From the NCBI GenBank assembly GCA_928724745.1, contig CAKMXJ010000003.1, positions 806,001 to 870,000 of the forward strand: a stretch of DNA of 64,000 nucleotides. The letters run 5' to 3'. Under the pieces are notes generated by a model, which worked only from the letters and a program-made list of their open reading frames with translations, searched no databases and was not told the origin of the DNA. Numbering within the stretch: the stretch's first letter is position 1; the number at the start of each line of letters is the position of its first letter. Made by a program: the position numbers and the translations under genes. This document shows positions 50,106 to 60,360 of the stretch, in pieces. Source of the DNA: Anthracocystis setariae. Lineage: Eukaryota > Basidiomycota > Ustilaginomycetes > Ustilaginales > Ustilaginaceae.

Positions 50106-52102
50106 AACGATCTTACGACGATGCGGCTCAGGAGGGGTCGTTGCCCTCCGACCGCAACTCCGGCTCATCAACATCTGGAAGTGCCGGCAGTGGTATCACT
50201 CAAGGCAAGCAACGTCGCCTCAGCTTCTTGAATGATGACGGTGAATGCGCTTCCGCCCCTGCCTCCTCCCGACCTCGCGCGCTTCCCAGCACTTCACGCG
50301 CTCGCGACCGTTTCGTTCCTGGTCTACAGACGTTCGTCGGTGGATTGCAAATGTCGCAGGATAGCTCCATACCGCATGCTGCTGCTCCAACCAGCCGATC
50401 GCCAACAGCACCCGCGACTAGACGTTCGGTCGACGCACCCGACGCCATGCAACCTCTCATGATGAGTCGCAACGCCGACTCGGAGCGACGCGCAAGCCAG
50501 GCTGCTGCTCGTCGCCTTTCAGAGCAGATTCCACAAGCTACGGCCCGTCGCACTTCGAATTTGATGGAGGATGCCCAACTCTTACCAGGTGTATCGCCTG
50601 GTTGGCATGTCGAAGCTCATGGTCGTCAAGCCATGGAGCTTCAAGAGGGCATTCGGTTCCGCGATGAAGATGGTTGGACGCCACTTGAAGCTTTCCCAGC
50701 CGCAACACTTCAGGGAAAGCAGGCGGTCAAGCGAGCCAAGCTTCGGCGTCAGCAGCAGCAGCAACAACAAAAACAACGAGAGCAACAACTGCAAACGGTG
50801 GTGGTTGCGCCCACCCAATCTTCATTTTTGTTGCAAACGCCAATTATCTCGGTCGACGCTGCGCCACTACATCAAATCCACACTGTTGATCCGTCCCATG
50901 TTGCCCACACCGCGGTAACTGATGTCAAGCACGATGGGCTCAGATCACCGGCGACATCTGTCATCGTGGAGAAGACAGCATCCTCATTTGAGTCGACTCA
51001 GCTACCTGCTTTGGCGCCGTCTGCCCAGATGACAGTGTCCTCCCCTGACTCTGAGTTTGACAACACAGCCTCACATATCAAGCAGATCCATTCGCCGGGA
51101 CGCTTCAACAGGGCCTATTCGCTCAAAGATTTCGAAGTCATCGAGACGCTGGGAACAGGCACTTTCGGGCGTGTGCTGCTGGTTCGGCTCAAGGATTGCA
51201 ATATTTCAGATCCATCCGCCTATTTTGCACTTAAAGTTCTCGCCAAAGCTGATGTAGTCCGGCTCAAGCAGGTCTCGCACCTGAACAGCGAACGCAGCAT
51301 CTTGACCAAGGTAGATCATCCTTTCCTCGTCAACATGATTACATCTTTCCAAGACAGCAAGAATTGCTACATGCTCATGGAGTACGTCGTCGGCGGCGAG
51401 ATCTTTTCCTATCTTCGTCGGGCGGGCCACTTCTCCGCCGACGTAGCTCGCTTCTACATTTCCACAATCGTGCTCGCCATCGAGTATTTGCACCGCAACA
51501 AAGTCATCTACCGAGACCTCAAGCCCGAAAATCTTTTGATTGACTCGAATGGCTACACCAAGATCACCGACTTCGGCTTCGCAAAGGAAGTTGAGGACCG
51601 CACCTGGACATTGTGCGGCACTCCCGAGTATCTCGCACCCGAGATCATCCAGTGCAGCGGGCACGGAAGCGCTGTGGATTGGTGGTCGCTCGGCATCCTG
51701 CTCTTCGAGATGCTGGCAGGCTATCCCCCCTTCTACGATCCCAATCCGATCTTGATCTACGAAAAGATTCTTGCTGGCAATCTCGTGTTCCCTGAACAGA
51801 TCGACTCTGTCTCGCAAGATCTCATCTCGAGCCTTCTCACTGCTGACCGAAGCAAGCGTCTTGGCAATCTCCGAGGTGGCGCTGACGATGTCAAGAACCA
51901 TCCCTGGTTTTACGGTGTCGACTGGAACGCTTTGGAAGAGGGCCGGATCCCTCCTCCCATCGTCCCATTCCAGGGCCAGCCGGGCGACACATCAAACTTT
52001 AGCAAGTACGAGCCGATGCGACAAAGTACCATGCCCGGCTTCTACGGCACCGAGCAAGATCTGCAACATTCTCACGACGATAACCTTTTTCCAGATTTCT
52101 GA
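50096..52102 (+). CDS. cAMP-dependent protein kinase catalytic subunit (AGC kinase)
   Basis: Ser/Thr kinase of the cAMP pathway, which in smuts governs the yeast-filament switch and virulence. 668 aa. The first 335 or so residues are low complexity (Ser/Ala/Arg-rich, poly-Gln near 220) and not found in animal PKA. Kinase domain: GTGTFGRV loop, K380 in FALKVLAK, HRD-type YRDLKPEN with D474, DFG at D492, activation-loop TWTLCGTPEY with T505, APE, then the AGC tail with the FxxF-like C-terminus LFPDF. Ustilago maydis has two such genes, adr1 and uka1; I cannot tell which this matches, so no symbol is given. The long unconserved N-terminus and the leader with an overlapping uORF suggest translational control. 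Confidence 0.92.
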   Translation: MSLKRSYDDAAQEGSLPSDRNSGSSTSGSAGSGITQGKQRRLSFLNDDGECASAPASSRPRALPSTSRARDRFVPGLQTFVGGLQMSQDSSIPHAAAPTSRSPTAPATRRSVDAPDAMQPLMMSRNADSERRASQAAARRLSEQIPQATARRTSNLMEDAQLLPGVSPGWHVEAHGRQAMELQEGIRFRDEDGWTPLEAFPAATLQGKQAVKRAKLRRQQQQQQQKQREQQLQTVVVAPTQSSFLLQTPIISVDAAPLHQIHTVDPSHVAHTAVTDVKHDGLRSPATSVIVEKTASSFESTQLPALAPSAQMTVSSPDSEFDNTASHIKQIHSPGRFNRAYSLKDFEVIETLGTGTFGRVLLVRLKDCNISDPSAYFALKVLAKADVVRLKQVSHLNSERSILTKVDHPFLVNMITSFQDSKNCYMLMEYVVGGEIFSYLRRAGHFSADVARFYISTIVLAIEYLHRNKVIYRDLKPENLLIDSNGYTKITDFGFAKEVEDRTWTLCGTPEYLAPEIIQCSGHGSAVDWWSLGILLFEMLAGYPPFYDPNPILIYEKILAGNLVFPEQIDSVSQDLISSLLTADRSKRLGNLRGGADDVKNHPWFYGVDWNALEEGRIPPPIVPFQGQPGDTSNFSKYEPMRQSTMPGFYGTEQDLQHSHDDNLFPDF

Positions 52103-52398
52103 GCCAGACTGCCCTCTCTGCGCTTCTCCTCGTATTGTTCATTTCGATCGCATTCCTTCTCCTAGTTTCGCATCACGCATCTCCCTGTAATCTTCTTCTC
52201 AATGTTGTTTGTCAGCCCCCACTTCTTTGGGCTCTTGATCCTTCTCTGCAATAGTTATCTCTAATATGTCCCGACCTTCATTGTTGTCGTCGTGCTTCGT
52301 CCATGCTAGACCATTCCCGTAAGGGGATAGACGGTCCCAAACCCTAATTACCGCACAAGTAGCTCTGGTCTCGTTGGAAGAAACTACCAGAGTATTGC

Positions 52399-52443
<45 letters not shown>

Positions 52444-52677
52444 TTTTTACTTATTATTTAATTGTCACTTTAATTTCGATCTTAGGTCGTGTCCAAATTT
52501 TGTTGTGGAGCAAAATCGTGAGAAGAAAGTTGAGCCTCTTCGCCTTCACGACATTCACATTCACATTCACACGGCGGACACCTTCCGACCAACGTCCTCC
52601 CCTACATAGCGTCCACATATGGACAAAAAGCACATCGGTTCACTACGCCAGAAGTCTCCCAGAGATAGGAAGAAGCG
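52103..52677. other. PKA-ELP1 intergenic region
   Basis: 575 bp with a T40 tract (52403-52442) and a (TTCACA)n-like repeat near 52550-52570 in the ELP1 leader. No gene is seen. Confidence 0.6.
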
Positions 52678-55600
52678 ATGAGGAATCTCTCCGTTCTCTC
52701 ACATCGAGCGATCCCGCTCTCTTCGACAGCTCCAACAGCGTCCATGAGGATCGAAGCCACTGCTACCGACCTCGAGGAAAGCTCCATCTACGCAGTCGCC
52801 ACCTCCCGCACCTCACCAAACGCAGCCGACGTCACTATCAGCTATCTAACATCCAGTCAAGATGACATTGGCTTCACTGTGTTCAACTCGTTGCTGGTTC
52901 CTGGGCGTCTAGCTCCACTACCAGGCTCCTCCACTGCCATCGCGTCGGCACCCGGTCGCACAGCTCGAGACATCGTCAGCTTTCATTACCTGTCAGATGG
53001 TGGTCAGGAAGCTCAGAGCAAACCGGCACTATGCACGGTTGCTGCCGGTGGTGATCTCCTCTTGCTACCCCTTTCCAGCCGTTTCGATGCCGATGACGAT
53101 GCTCCACAAGCCGAACCACAAGTCGTCGGTACCATCGAACAGGGCATCACAGCTGCAGCGTGGAGCCCAGATGACGAGCTACTTGTCATCGTCACTTCAG
53201 AAACATCAGAGAGTAGCTCCACTACAGGAAGGAGAGAGGGCGAAAAGGTGCTCCTGATGACCAGAGATTTCGAAGTCCTTTCCGAGACAGGTTTACGTAC
53301 AGACAGCTTTGGTGAAGACGAAGCGGTCGACGTCGGCTGGGGTAGCAAGGCTACCCAATTCCATGGATCGGAAGGTAAAGCAGCAGCAGCAGCTGCTGCC
53401 GCTGCTGCCGCCGCCCTCAAGGAAAGCAAGACGGACACGCGAGGCCCCAGGGTGCCGGATGACGATGGGGTACCCCGCATCAGCTGGCGAGGTGACGGCG
53501 CTTTCTTCGCCGTTAGCTCGCTTGAGCCTTTTCACTCTCCCGAAAACTCGCATGCAGAACCATCGTGGCACAGAATCATCCGCATCTACTCCAGGTCCGG
53601 TGCATTGTCAGCAACATCCGATCCCTCAGTCCGGGGCATCTCTCAGACACTTGCATTCCGTCCGATAGGCAACCTCATTGCTAGCACGCAACGGTTCGGA
53701 CCTTCCGATGTAGAAGGCTCGATGTGGAGTCAGGGCCGCAAAGGAAGACACGATGTTGTCTTCTTCGAACGCAATGGTTTGCGTCATGGCGAGTTCAGTC
53801 TCCAGGAGGAGTCCGCCACACAACCTGGCGGAAAGCAAGTGGGCTGGAACGCTTCCCAGCTCGAGGGTCCATGGTCGCGAAGCCACTTTGTCAGAGAGCT
53901 TGCCTGGAATGCGGATGGGTCTGCACTGGCCGTTTGGCTGACGCGCAATGGCATGGCCGAACAAGACGAGTCTGCACATGACGTGGTTCAGATCTTCACC
54001 ACGGGCAACTATCACTGGTATCTCAAGCAAGAAATCGTTGCTTCCACCGCTGAAAGCAGCGTCGAGCAGGTCAAGTGGCATTCCGAGGATCCTCTCCAGC
54101 TGCTTGTTGCGTACACGGATCGCGTGGAACACAAAGTCTTCGCCCTCGAGACAATCGTTTCGCCTGGCCGACCTCCACTGGACGTGGCGTGTATCTCTGT
54201 TGCCGATGGAGCATCCAACTTGCTCACCCCTTTCCGCATGCAGAACGTACCACCGCCCATGTCGTCTCTCAGCCTTCACACGCCTCCTGCCGACGCCACC
54301 ATGCGCGCAAGTTGGGCTCGGGCCATCACGGTCCCCACCCATACCGCCTGGTCACAGCTACCAGGATCCTCGGCAGATGACGCAGTCGGAATCATGGCAT
54401 GCGTGTTCCAGAATGGTCATGTCCAGGTTTGGCGCTTCGACTGGGGCGTTCTCGGCGGTAATCTTAAGGTAGGCGGCAAGCCTGTTGCCGAGCCCAAGTT
54501 GATCGCAGCGATCCAAGCTGCCACAGCCCCCGTTGCGTACGCTTATCAGGTCGCTATTGCGGGATGGGCGACTTCTTCACTGAAGGACGACGAGACATGC
54601 AAGATATCCGTCGCAGTCCTGAGCGCAGATGGCCGAGGCGAAGGTATTGATTGCCTGAACTTGACACAAATTGGTAGTGGAGCTAAGTTCGAGGCGGGCT
54701 CGTACTCCAGGCTGCAAATGCCAGGTCGCGGCAAGAGCCGCCTGGTGTCTGGGCCCTTCATGCCGTCGTCCTCATCGCCGCCGAAGTTCTATGTTGAGGA
54801 CGACACCGCTTTTGTGTACTGCGTGGGCGAAACGGAAATGTTGCGCATGACACAGTTGGAGCGCTTCTGCCCCGAGATCCGTGTACTTGCCAGCGGCGGG
54901 GCCGGCCAGAAGACCAAGATCATCGGTCTTGCTTCCAATGGCCGATTGTATGCGGAGAACCAGGTCATCGCCAAGGATGCAACCTCCTTCACACTGGTGG
55001 GAAGCTTTTTGGTCTGGACCAACACCTCGCATGAGGCCAGGTTCCTTCCGATAACGTCATTGCAATGGAAGGAGGAAGAGAGTGGACGTGAGGGACCCGC
55101 ATCCGAAGCTGTAGATCTAGGCAGACGATTGGAACGTGGAAGTCGCATTGTCACCGCCGTCCCGACAGCCATGTCGCTCGTTCTTCAGATGCCCCGAGGC
55201 AATCTGGAGACCATCTACCCACGGCCTCTGGTATTGGAAGTAGTGCGACGCAATATCGACGCCAAGCGCTACGGTGCTGCTTTCAGGATCTGCCGTACGC
55301 ATCGCATGGACGTCAACATCCTCTACGACCACGATCCCGAAGGTTTCATGTCAAATGTGGCCACGTTTGTGCAGCAGGTCGCTGATGTCGACTATCTCAA
55401 TCTTTTCCTTTCGGGTCTCAGGGACGAAGATGTCACCACCACCCTGTACAAGCCACTCACCGGTCAGGTCACCAACACGCCTGCCGCTGCATCCCCCGCT
55501 GCCGCCAAGGCCGGCAAGGTCAACAGGGTGTGCGACGTCATCCGCATCGAGCTCGAGAAGCTCGACGCTCGCAAATATATTCAGTCGATTTTGACCACGC

Positions 55601-57150
55601 ACGTGCGCAAGGTACCAGCCGACTACGAAGCTGGCCTCTCGCTCCTCCTCACGCTCAAAGGCGTCGACGGCGAGACCACGGAAGAGGCAGTCAAGTACAT
55701 CATCTTCCTTGCCGATGCGGACAAGCTTTTCGAAGTCGCTCTGGGCATGTATGACTTCACGTTGACACTGATGATCGCACAACATGCCAAGCGCAAGGAT
55801 CCACGCGAGTATCTTCCGTTCCTTCGCGAACTCAGGGCGCTCTCGCCGCCCGAGTACCAGAAGTTTCGCATTGATGATCATCTTGGGCGTCACTCCAAGG
55901 CGCTGTCTTGGCTCGTCAAGTCCGGAGCGGACCACCACCGCGAGGCGCTGCAGTATGTGGAGAAGCACAAGCTGTACCATGAGGCGCTGGAGCTGTTGGC
56001 AAGCGAGGGCGCAAGCAGGTTGAGGGATGCGTACGATATCTTTGGTGAATACCTTGTGACGAGAAGGAAGTTCGACGATGCTGGTGTGGCGTTCCAACTT
56101 GCCGGCAAGAACAGGAAAGCGCTCGATGCGTACCGTCAGAGCACCAACTGGGCTGAAGCGATCCGGTTGGCGTTCGTCGAGAAGCTTTCCGCTGTCGAGA
56201 TCGTTGGTATGGCCAAATCCATCGTTGATGAGCTCGAGACTTCGCGCCGGTATATCGAGGCGGCTCGGGTGTGTCTCGACTACGTCCGAGATGTCGAGCA
56301 GGCTGTGACGCTGTTGTGCAAGGGAAATGACTTTGCTGAGGCGAAGAGGATCCTTACTACGTATTCTCGGCTTGACTTGGTTGAAGTCACGCTGCATCCG
56401 CTGCTTGTTGAGGCGGCCTCAACGCTCGTAGATGATGTGGGCGAGATGGATGAGCAGCTAAAGAAACAGCTGGAGCGGATTCGCGAACTTGACGCAAAGC
56501 GCGACGCAGCCCAAGTCGAGGGCGGACTCTATGCCGATGTGGAGAACGATCCTGCCTTGGACAACTTGGACATCATGTCGGATACTTCGACCCAAATGAC
56601 GCAGTTTACTCGCTACACGCGCGCAGCCAGCATCGTCTCGACGCAATCGTCCTTGGCCACCTTCTCCACGCGCAGCGGAAGCAAGAAGAAGGAGGCCAAA
56701 CTCAAGAAGAAGGCGGAGAGGCAGAAGGCGGTGGGGAAGAAGGGAAGTGTGTTTGAGGAAGACTATCTGTACGGTTCGGTTCAGAAGCTTCTTAAGGAGA
56801 GGCTCGCGACGGTGCAAGCGGATGCGGCTAAAATCCTACCACACCTGCTCACGGCTTCCTCGACTTCGGTCCGAAGCAGAGCGGCCGAGGTCACAGAAGC
56901 TCTCGTCGAGTTCGAGAAGAAAGCCACCCAGGCAATCGAGACTCTGTGGGGTTATAGTCAGAAACACGACGATCAGAGGTTCGAACAGTTGGTTCAGTTC
57001 GAACAGGACATCTTGTCCGGCATCGTCGCATGTAATCCTACAATGGCAGCTATGCGCTTGAGGATCATCGCCAACTCGCGCATCCCTAGACCCAAGTTGG
57101 AACTCTCCGATCGCAAATGGCGTCTCGTTCTCCTAGACAAGACCGCTTGA
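52678..57150 (+). CDS. ELP1: Elongator complex scaffold subunit ELP1 (IKAP/IKI3)
   Basis: Largest subunit of Elongator, which modifies wobble uridines of tRNAs in the cytoplasm. 1490 aa, somewhat longer than the usual 1330-1350. Starts MRNLSVL, as ELP1 proteins typically do, continues with two N-terminal WD40 propellers (to about 760), then a helical TPR-like region. The family segment MDVNILYDHDPEGFMSNV followed by YLNLFLSGLRDEDV lies near 880-925. A lysine-rich C-terminal part (SGSKKKEAKLKKKAERQK, about 1330-1350) corresponds to the tRNA-binding/NLS-like basic region, and the C-terminus has the dimerisation helices. A poly-Ala run near 235-245 and acidic linkers account for the extra length. 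Start is the first ATG with the conserved N-terminus. Confidence 0.94.
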   Translation: MRNLSVLSHRAIPLSSTAPTASMRIEATATDLEESSIYAVATSRTSPNAADVTISYLTSSQDDIGFTVFNSLLVPGRLAPLPGSSTAIASAPGRTARDIVSFHYLSDGGQEAQSKPALCTVAAGGDLLLLPLSSRFDADDDAPQAEPQVVGTIEQGITAAAWSPDDELLVIVTSETSESSSTTGRREGEKVLLMTRDFEVLSETGLRTDSFGEDEAVDVGWGSKATQFHGSEGKAAAAAAAAAAAALKESKTDTRGPRVPDDDGVPRISWRGDGAFFAVSSLEPFHSPENSHAEPSWHRIIRIYSRSGALSATSDPSVRGISQTLAFRPIGNLIASTQRFGPSDVEGSMWSQGRKGRHDVVFFERNGLRHGEFSLQEESATQPGGKQVGWNASQLEGPWSRSHFVRELAWNADGSALAVWLTRNGMAEQDESAHDVVQIFTTGNYHWYLKQEIVASTAESSVEQVKWHSEDPLQLLVAYTDRVEHKVFALETIVSPGRPPLDVACISVADGASNLLTPFRMQNVPPPMSSLSLHTPPADATMRASWARAITVPTHTAWSQLPGSSADDAVGIMACVFQNGHVQVWRFDWGVLGGNLKVGGKPVAEPKLIAAIQAATAPVAYAYQVAIAGWATSSLKDDETCKISVAVLSADGRGEGIDCLNLTQIGSGAKFEAGSYSRLQMPGRGKSRLVSGPFMPSSSSPPKFYVEDDTAFVYCVGETEMLRMTQLERFCPEIRVLASGGAGQKTKIIGLASNGRLYAENQVIAKDATSFTLVGSFLVWTNTSHEARFLPITSLQWKEEESGREGPASEAVDLGRRLERGSRIVTAVPTAMSLVLQMPRGNLETIYPRPLVLEVVRRNIDAKRYGAAFRICRTHRMDVNILYDHDPEGFMSNVATFVQQVADVDYLNLFLSGLRDEDVTTTLYKPLTGQVTNTPAAASPAAAKAGKVNRVCDVIRIELEKLDARKYIQSILTTHVRKVPADYEAGLSLLLTLKGVDGETTEEAVKYIIFLADADKLFEVALGMYDFTLTLMIAQHAKRKDPREYLPFLRELRALSPPEYQKFRIDDHLGRHSKALSWLVKSGADHHREALQYVEKHKLYHEALELLASEGASRLRDAYDIFGEYLVTRRKFDDAGVAFQLAGKNRKALDAYRQSTNWAEAIRLAFVEKLSAVEIVGMAKSIVDELETSRRYIEAARVCLDYVRDVEQAVTLLCKGNDFAEAKRILTTYSRLDLVEVTLHPLLVEAASTLVDDVGEMDEQLKKQLERIRELDAKRDAAQVEGGLYADVENDPALDNLDIMSDTSTQMTQFTRYTRAASIVSTQSSLATFSTRSGSKKKEAKLKKKAERQKAVGKKGSVFEEDYLYGSVQKLLKERLATVQADAAKILPHLLTASSTSVRSRAAEVTEALVEFEKKATQAIETLWGYSQKHDDQRFEQLVQFEQDILSGIVACNPTMAAMRLRIIANSRIPRPKLELSDRKWRLVLLDKTA

Positions 57151-57279
57151 TGTCGAGATCTTCACCAAACGCAACAGCTATGCAATTCAACTCCCTTGAT
57201 CAGCTCAGCATGTCTGTAGAACGTTTGTCAAAACCTTTCTTCAAGCTTTCGTCCTCGTCCTCGTATTGCTGCACGTGAT

Positions 57280-59811
57280 CTAGATCGTAGCGACGACGGA
57301 GTGAACAACAGCATTCTCGTCCAACCACTTGATATAGTTCGGCAGAAAATCATCTGGCAAATCCTTGGCAGCTGCGATCGTGTCTGAATCGCCCATCACT
57401 ACCAACTGTCTTTTAGCTCTCGTGATGGCTACATTCAACCTCTTCTTCTGTGCCAGGAAACCGACCTGCATCTCGGTATTGCTGCGCACGAGGGAGATGA
57501 TGACCACATCCTTTTCTCTGCCTTGCATCGAATCGATTGTGCCCAACTCGATCGTATCCGCGTTGATGGGATCTGCACCTTTGGGCGTCGAAAAGCGATG
57601 CGAGCGGATGGTGGAATGCAGCAGTGCCACCTGAGCCGAGTACGGCGTCAGGATCGTCACTTGCCCGGGCGCAACGCCGTGCATGAAGAGTTCTTGCAGA
57701 TGCTGAACAACCAGATCGACCTCGTGCGCGTTGGACTTCGAGTCAGCAAGAAGAAGACCTTCCTCCGGCGAAGGTGTGGTCTCATAGAATTCACACCCAG
57801 CAGTGTCGTAGAAGACGACAGGGGCGAGCAGCTCGGTCTCGTCTTCTGTCGGTTCATCGCCCTGGATCGAGACGTTCGAAAGGTCGGCGAGGCGGATGTC
57901 AGCACACGACGAGTGTGCCGAAAGTTTGCCTTCATACAGCTCGTCATTAGGAAATGACATGATATCTGTATTCATGCGATATTGGATCGAGAGCAGGGAC
58001 TTGATCGCCGGTCCATACATGCCAAGAGTGCGGGAGAAGAGCGTTGTTTCCAGCGACCGGGGCGGGCGGAGACGCGTGCGTGGGGTGTTCTGCAGAGACA
58101 CAGTGCCAAACCTCTCCGCCAGCTCGGTATCGTCCTCTTCATCGTCATGGTCTTCTCCATCCTCATCATGAGTAGCCTTGGCTGGAGCGTTTGTAGAAGT
58201 TGCCTTGCCTTTTTTCATGGCATGTCCTTTGCCCTTCTTGGCAGAAGGGCTTTTCTTACTCGCTTGGCGTGTAGACTTGACCGTCGATTTGACGGTAGGA
58301 GGCAGCTGCAAGTGATCGCCTGCCAGTACGAGCCGTGCCCCCTCTCTGGCTTTCATGATTGGGATCCAGCAGGCCATTTCCAGGGCCTGACATGCCTCAT
58401 CGATGATGACCCAATCGTACTGCCTCCGAGCTAGCTGCTTACCTCCAGCACTGTGACATGTCGCCAGCACGATTTGAGCACGATCTAGAACGCTACTGGT
58501 CACCTGGCGATCACGTTTTCGGTACTCCTTGCGCAGCTCTCGAAGTTCGTCCCAGCGCTTCTTGCGGTCCGATCCTCGAACTTTCGGCTTGCCCTTGGTC
58601 GATTTGTTCCCTGCAGGTGCATTTGTAGGTTTTAGCTCGTTCATGATAGTCTCGATCTCCTTGCTGATGTCCTTGACCAACTGGGCTTCAGCCGACTGGG
58701 TGCATTGGACGTCGAGAGTCGAACCTTGTAGGCTGGCTACAACACGAGCAGGATGACCGATCCGTGTGACTCCAACACCTTTCTTCCTGAAGATCTCTCG
58801 ATGCTCGGCTGCACCCACAAGACGTTCTAAAATGTTGTCCACGGCCAAATTCGAAGCTCCACAGACAAGAATGCGAACGGGAGCTCCGTCCTCTGCGGCA
58901 CCTAGGTTGGATGCGACAATCTGCATGATGAGCTCGACTATAGCCGTTGTCTTTCCTGTCCCTGGCGGCCCATGGATGAGCGAAAAATGGTCGGCCGAAA
59001 GAGCGTAGTGGATAGCGCTGAGCTGTGTCTTGTTGAGGTTCTGGTTGAAAGGTGGCAGAGACAAGTCTGTATCCTGCCACGTTGGAGTCGTCAGACCGAA
59101 AAGGGCTCGGATCAATGCCGTCGCATTTGCTGTGGATGATATGGTCGCAGGCACTTTGGCTTCATCGGCTGAGCTATCTCCGTTGGCATTCGAAGAGGCG
59201 GCGAGGGGCACACCCAGAGATTTCGCAAGCTTTTCCAGTATGTTCTCCATGCGATCGAATGTGCTCTCGTTGGCTACCTTGACCAGTCTGATGCGCTCGG
59301 GCAGATCGAGATCGTTTCCAGAGATCTTGTTGCCGTCACTGGTGCGAGCATCGCGTTTGTTTTGACCATCTTGTCCGCCACTCTTGAGAGCAGGCTTCTT
59401 GCTATCGCTGACTGCAAGGATGATGCGAGTGTCTGATACCCTATAAACGACGCCTTGAAGTAGGTTGTTCTCGCTAGTGGCATGCGGGTCAGCACTGTTG
59501 TCCAATATTGCCGCCAAGTCACCGGAGCGGAAGGTGTGAGGGGGAAAGCTGGGAGAAGCATGGTATGCCGAAGGCCTTTCGAGCTCGACTAGGATCTTGG
59601 CACCTACACCGATTCGGATTGAAGCGACTCCCAGGCCCAGGAGAGCGAGGCCATGCTTTTCAAGAACCTTGGGCGCAGTTTTGGAGAGTAGGAGCCTGGA
59701 CTGAGCCTGCTCTTCCTGTCGCTCATCGGCCAGAAGCTGAGATTGAGTCTGGAACCAACGAAGCAGCAGCTCCTGGCTTGGCGGCTCTGGCTCGAATATT
59801 TTCACTGACAT
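57280..59811 (-). CDS. Superfamily 1B (Upf1-like) DNA/RNA helicase of the IGHMBP2/HCS1 type
   Basis: 843 aa 5'-3' helicase. N-terminal strand-rich domain with SFDRM-type segment STFDRMENILEKLAKSLG, then motif I HGPPGTGKTTAI, motif II IIDEACQALE, motif III GDHLQLPPTV, motif IV-like SIQYRMNTDIMSFPN, motif V IDSMQGREKDVVIISLVRS and motif VI NVAITRAKRQLVVMGD. A Lys/Ser-rich acidic insert (about 515-580) lies between motifs III and IV. IGHMBP2 orthologues usually add R3H and AN1 zinc-finger domains; these are absent, so yeast Hcs1 (DNA helicase A) is the closer architecture. Starts 549 bp from RPN8's stop; ends 130 bp from the ELP1 stop. Confidence 0.9.
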   Translation of the reverse strand: MSVKIFEPEPPSQELLLRWFQTQSQLLADERQEEQAQSRLLLSKTAPKVLEKHGLALLGLGVASIRIGVGAKILVELERPSAYHASPSFPPHTFRSGDLAAILDNSADPHATSENNLLQGVVYRVSDTRIILAVSDSKKPALKSGGQDGQNKRDARTSDGNKISGNDLDLPERIRLVKVANESTFDRMENILEKLAKSLGVPLAASSNANGDSSADEAKVPATISSTANATALIRALFGLTTPTWQDTDLSLPPFNQNLNKTQLSAIHYALSADHFSLIHGPPGTGKTTAIVELIMQIVASNLGAAEDGAPVRILVCGASNLAVDNILERLVGAAEHREIFRKKGVGVTRIGHPARVVASLQGSTLDVQCTQSAEAQLVKDISKEIETIMNELKPTNAPAGNKSTKGKPKVRGSDRKKRWDELRELRKEYRKRDRQVTSSVLDRAQIVLATCHSAGGKQLARRQYDWVIIDEACQALEMACWIPIMKAREGARLVLAGDHLQLPPTVKSTVKSTRQASKKSPSAKKGKGHAMKKGKATSTNAPAKATHDEDGEDHDDEEDDTELAERFGTVSLQNTPRTRLRPPRSLETTLFSRTLGMYGPAIKSLLSIQYRMNTDIMSFPNDELYEGKLSAHSSCADIRLADLSNVSIQGDEPTEDETELLAPVVFYDTAGCEFYETTPSPEEGLLLADSKSNAHEVDLVVQHLQELFMHGVAPGQVTILTPYSAQVALLHSTIRSHRFSTPKGADPINADTIELGTIDSMQGREKDVVIISLVRSNTEMQVGFLAQKKRLNVAITRAKRQLVVMGDSDTIAAAKDLPDDFLPNYIKWLDENAVVHSVVATI

Positions 59812-60360
59812 GACTCCGACGGACTTGCGCCGACTTGTCTCCCTTATACGTCAGGATGAGGTCAAGGCAGCAGCCAAGCAAGTAAAGTTCGATTCCATCG
59901 ATATGGTGTGGAGATGACTTTGGTTCGGAAGGTCCGAGGACCCACAATTCAAAGGCTGAGTATTCAATCATGCAGCTCGCAAGTCCCTGGAGAAATTTGG
60001 CCGGTGCGTAGCTGAAGTGGAGGCTCAACATGCTGTCACATTCACATCGACATCGACTTGGTACTGCTCGATCCATTCGAACCATGTCCAGAATGATGTC
60101 CTCACAGCTTCTAACAAACAGAAAAGCGCTTCCCTTGCTCATGACTGGCTCAGCGACCCACATGTCGACAGCGTAGAGTCACACTGAGGGCTAGGAACTT
60201 GATGCACCGCACCTTCGGCCTTGCAGCAGCCGTCACTGTCCAGCGAGGAACTAGTTCGGCCCCAGGCCGCGCAGGCAACTATATGTTGGCAACTGTATGT
60301 TGGAACGATGAATGTGATTGCGTCAAATCTACGTTGAATGTGCTGTATTTGTGCTGCAAC
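59812..60360. other. Helicase promoter / RPN8 3' region
   Basis: 549 bp. No ORF with support. A direct repeat TATGTTGGAACTGTATGTTGG-like pair occurs near 60282-60302 (ACTATATGTTGGCA / ACTGTATGTTGGAA). Confidence 0.5.
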
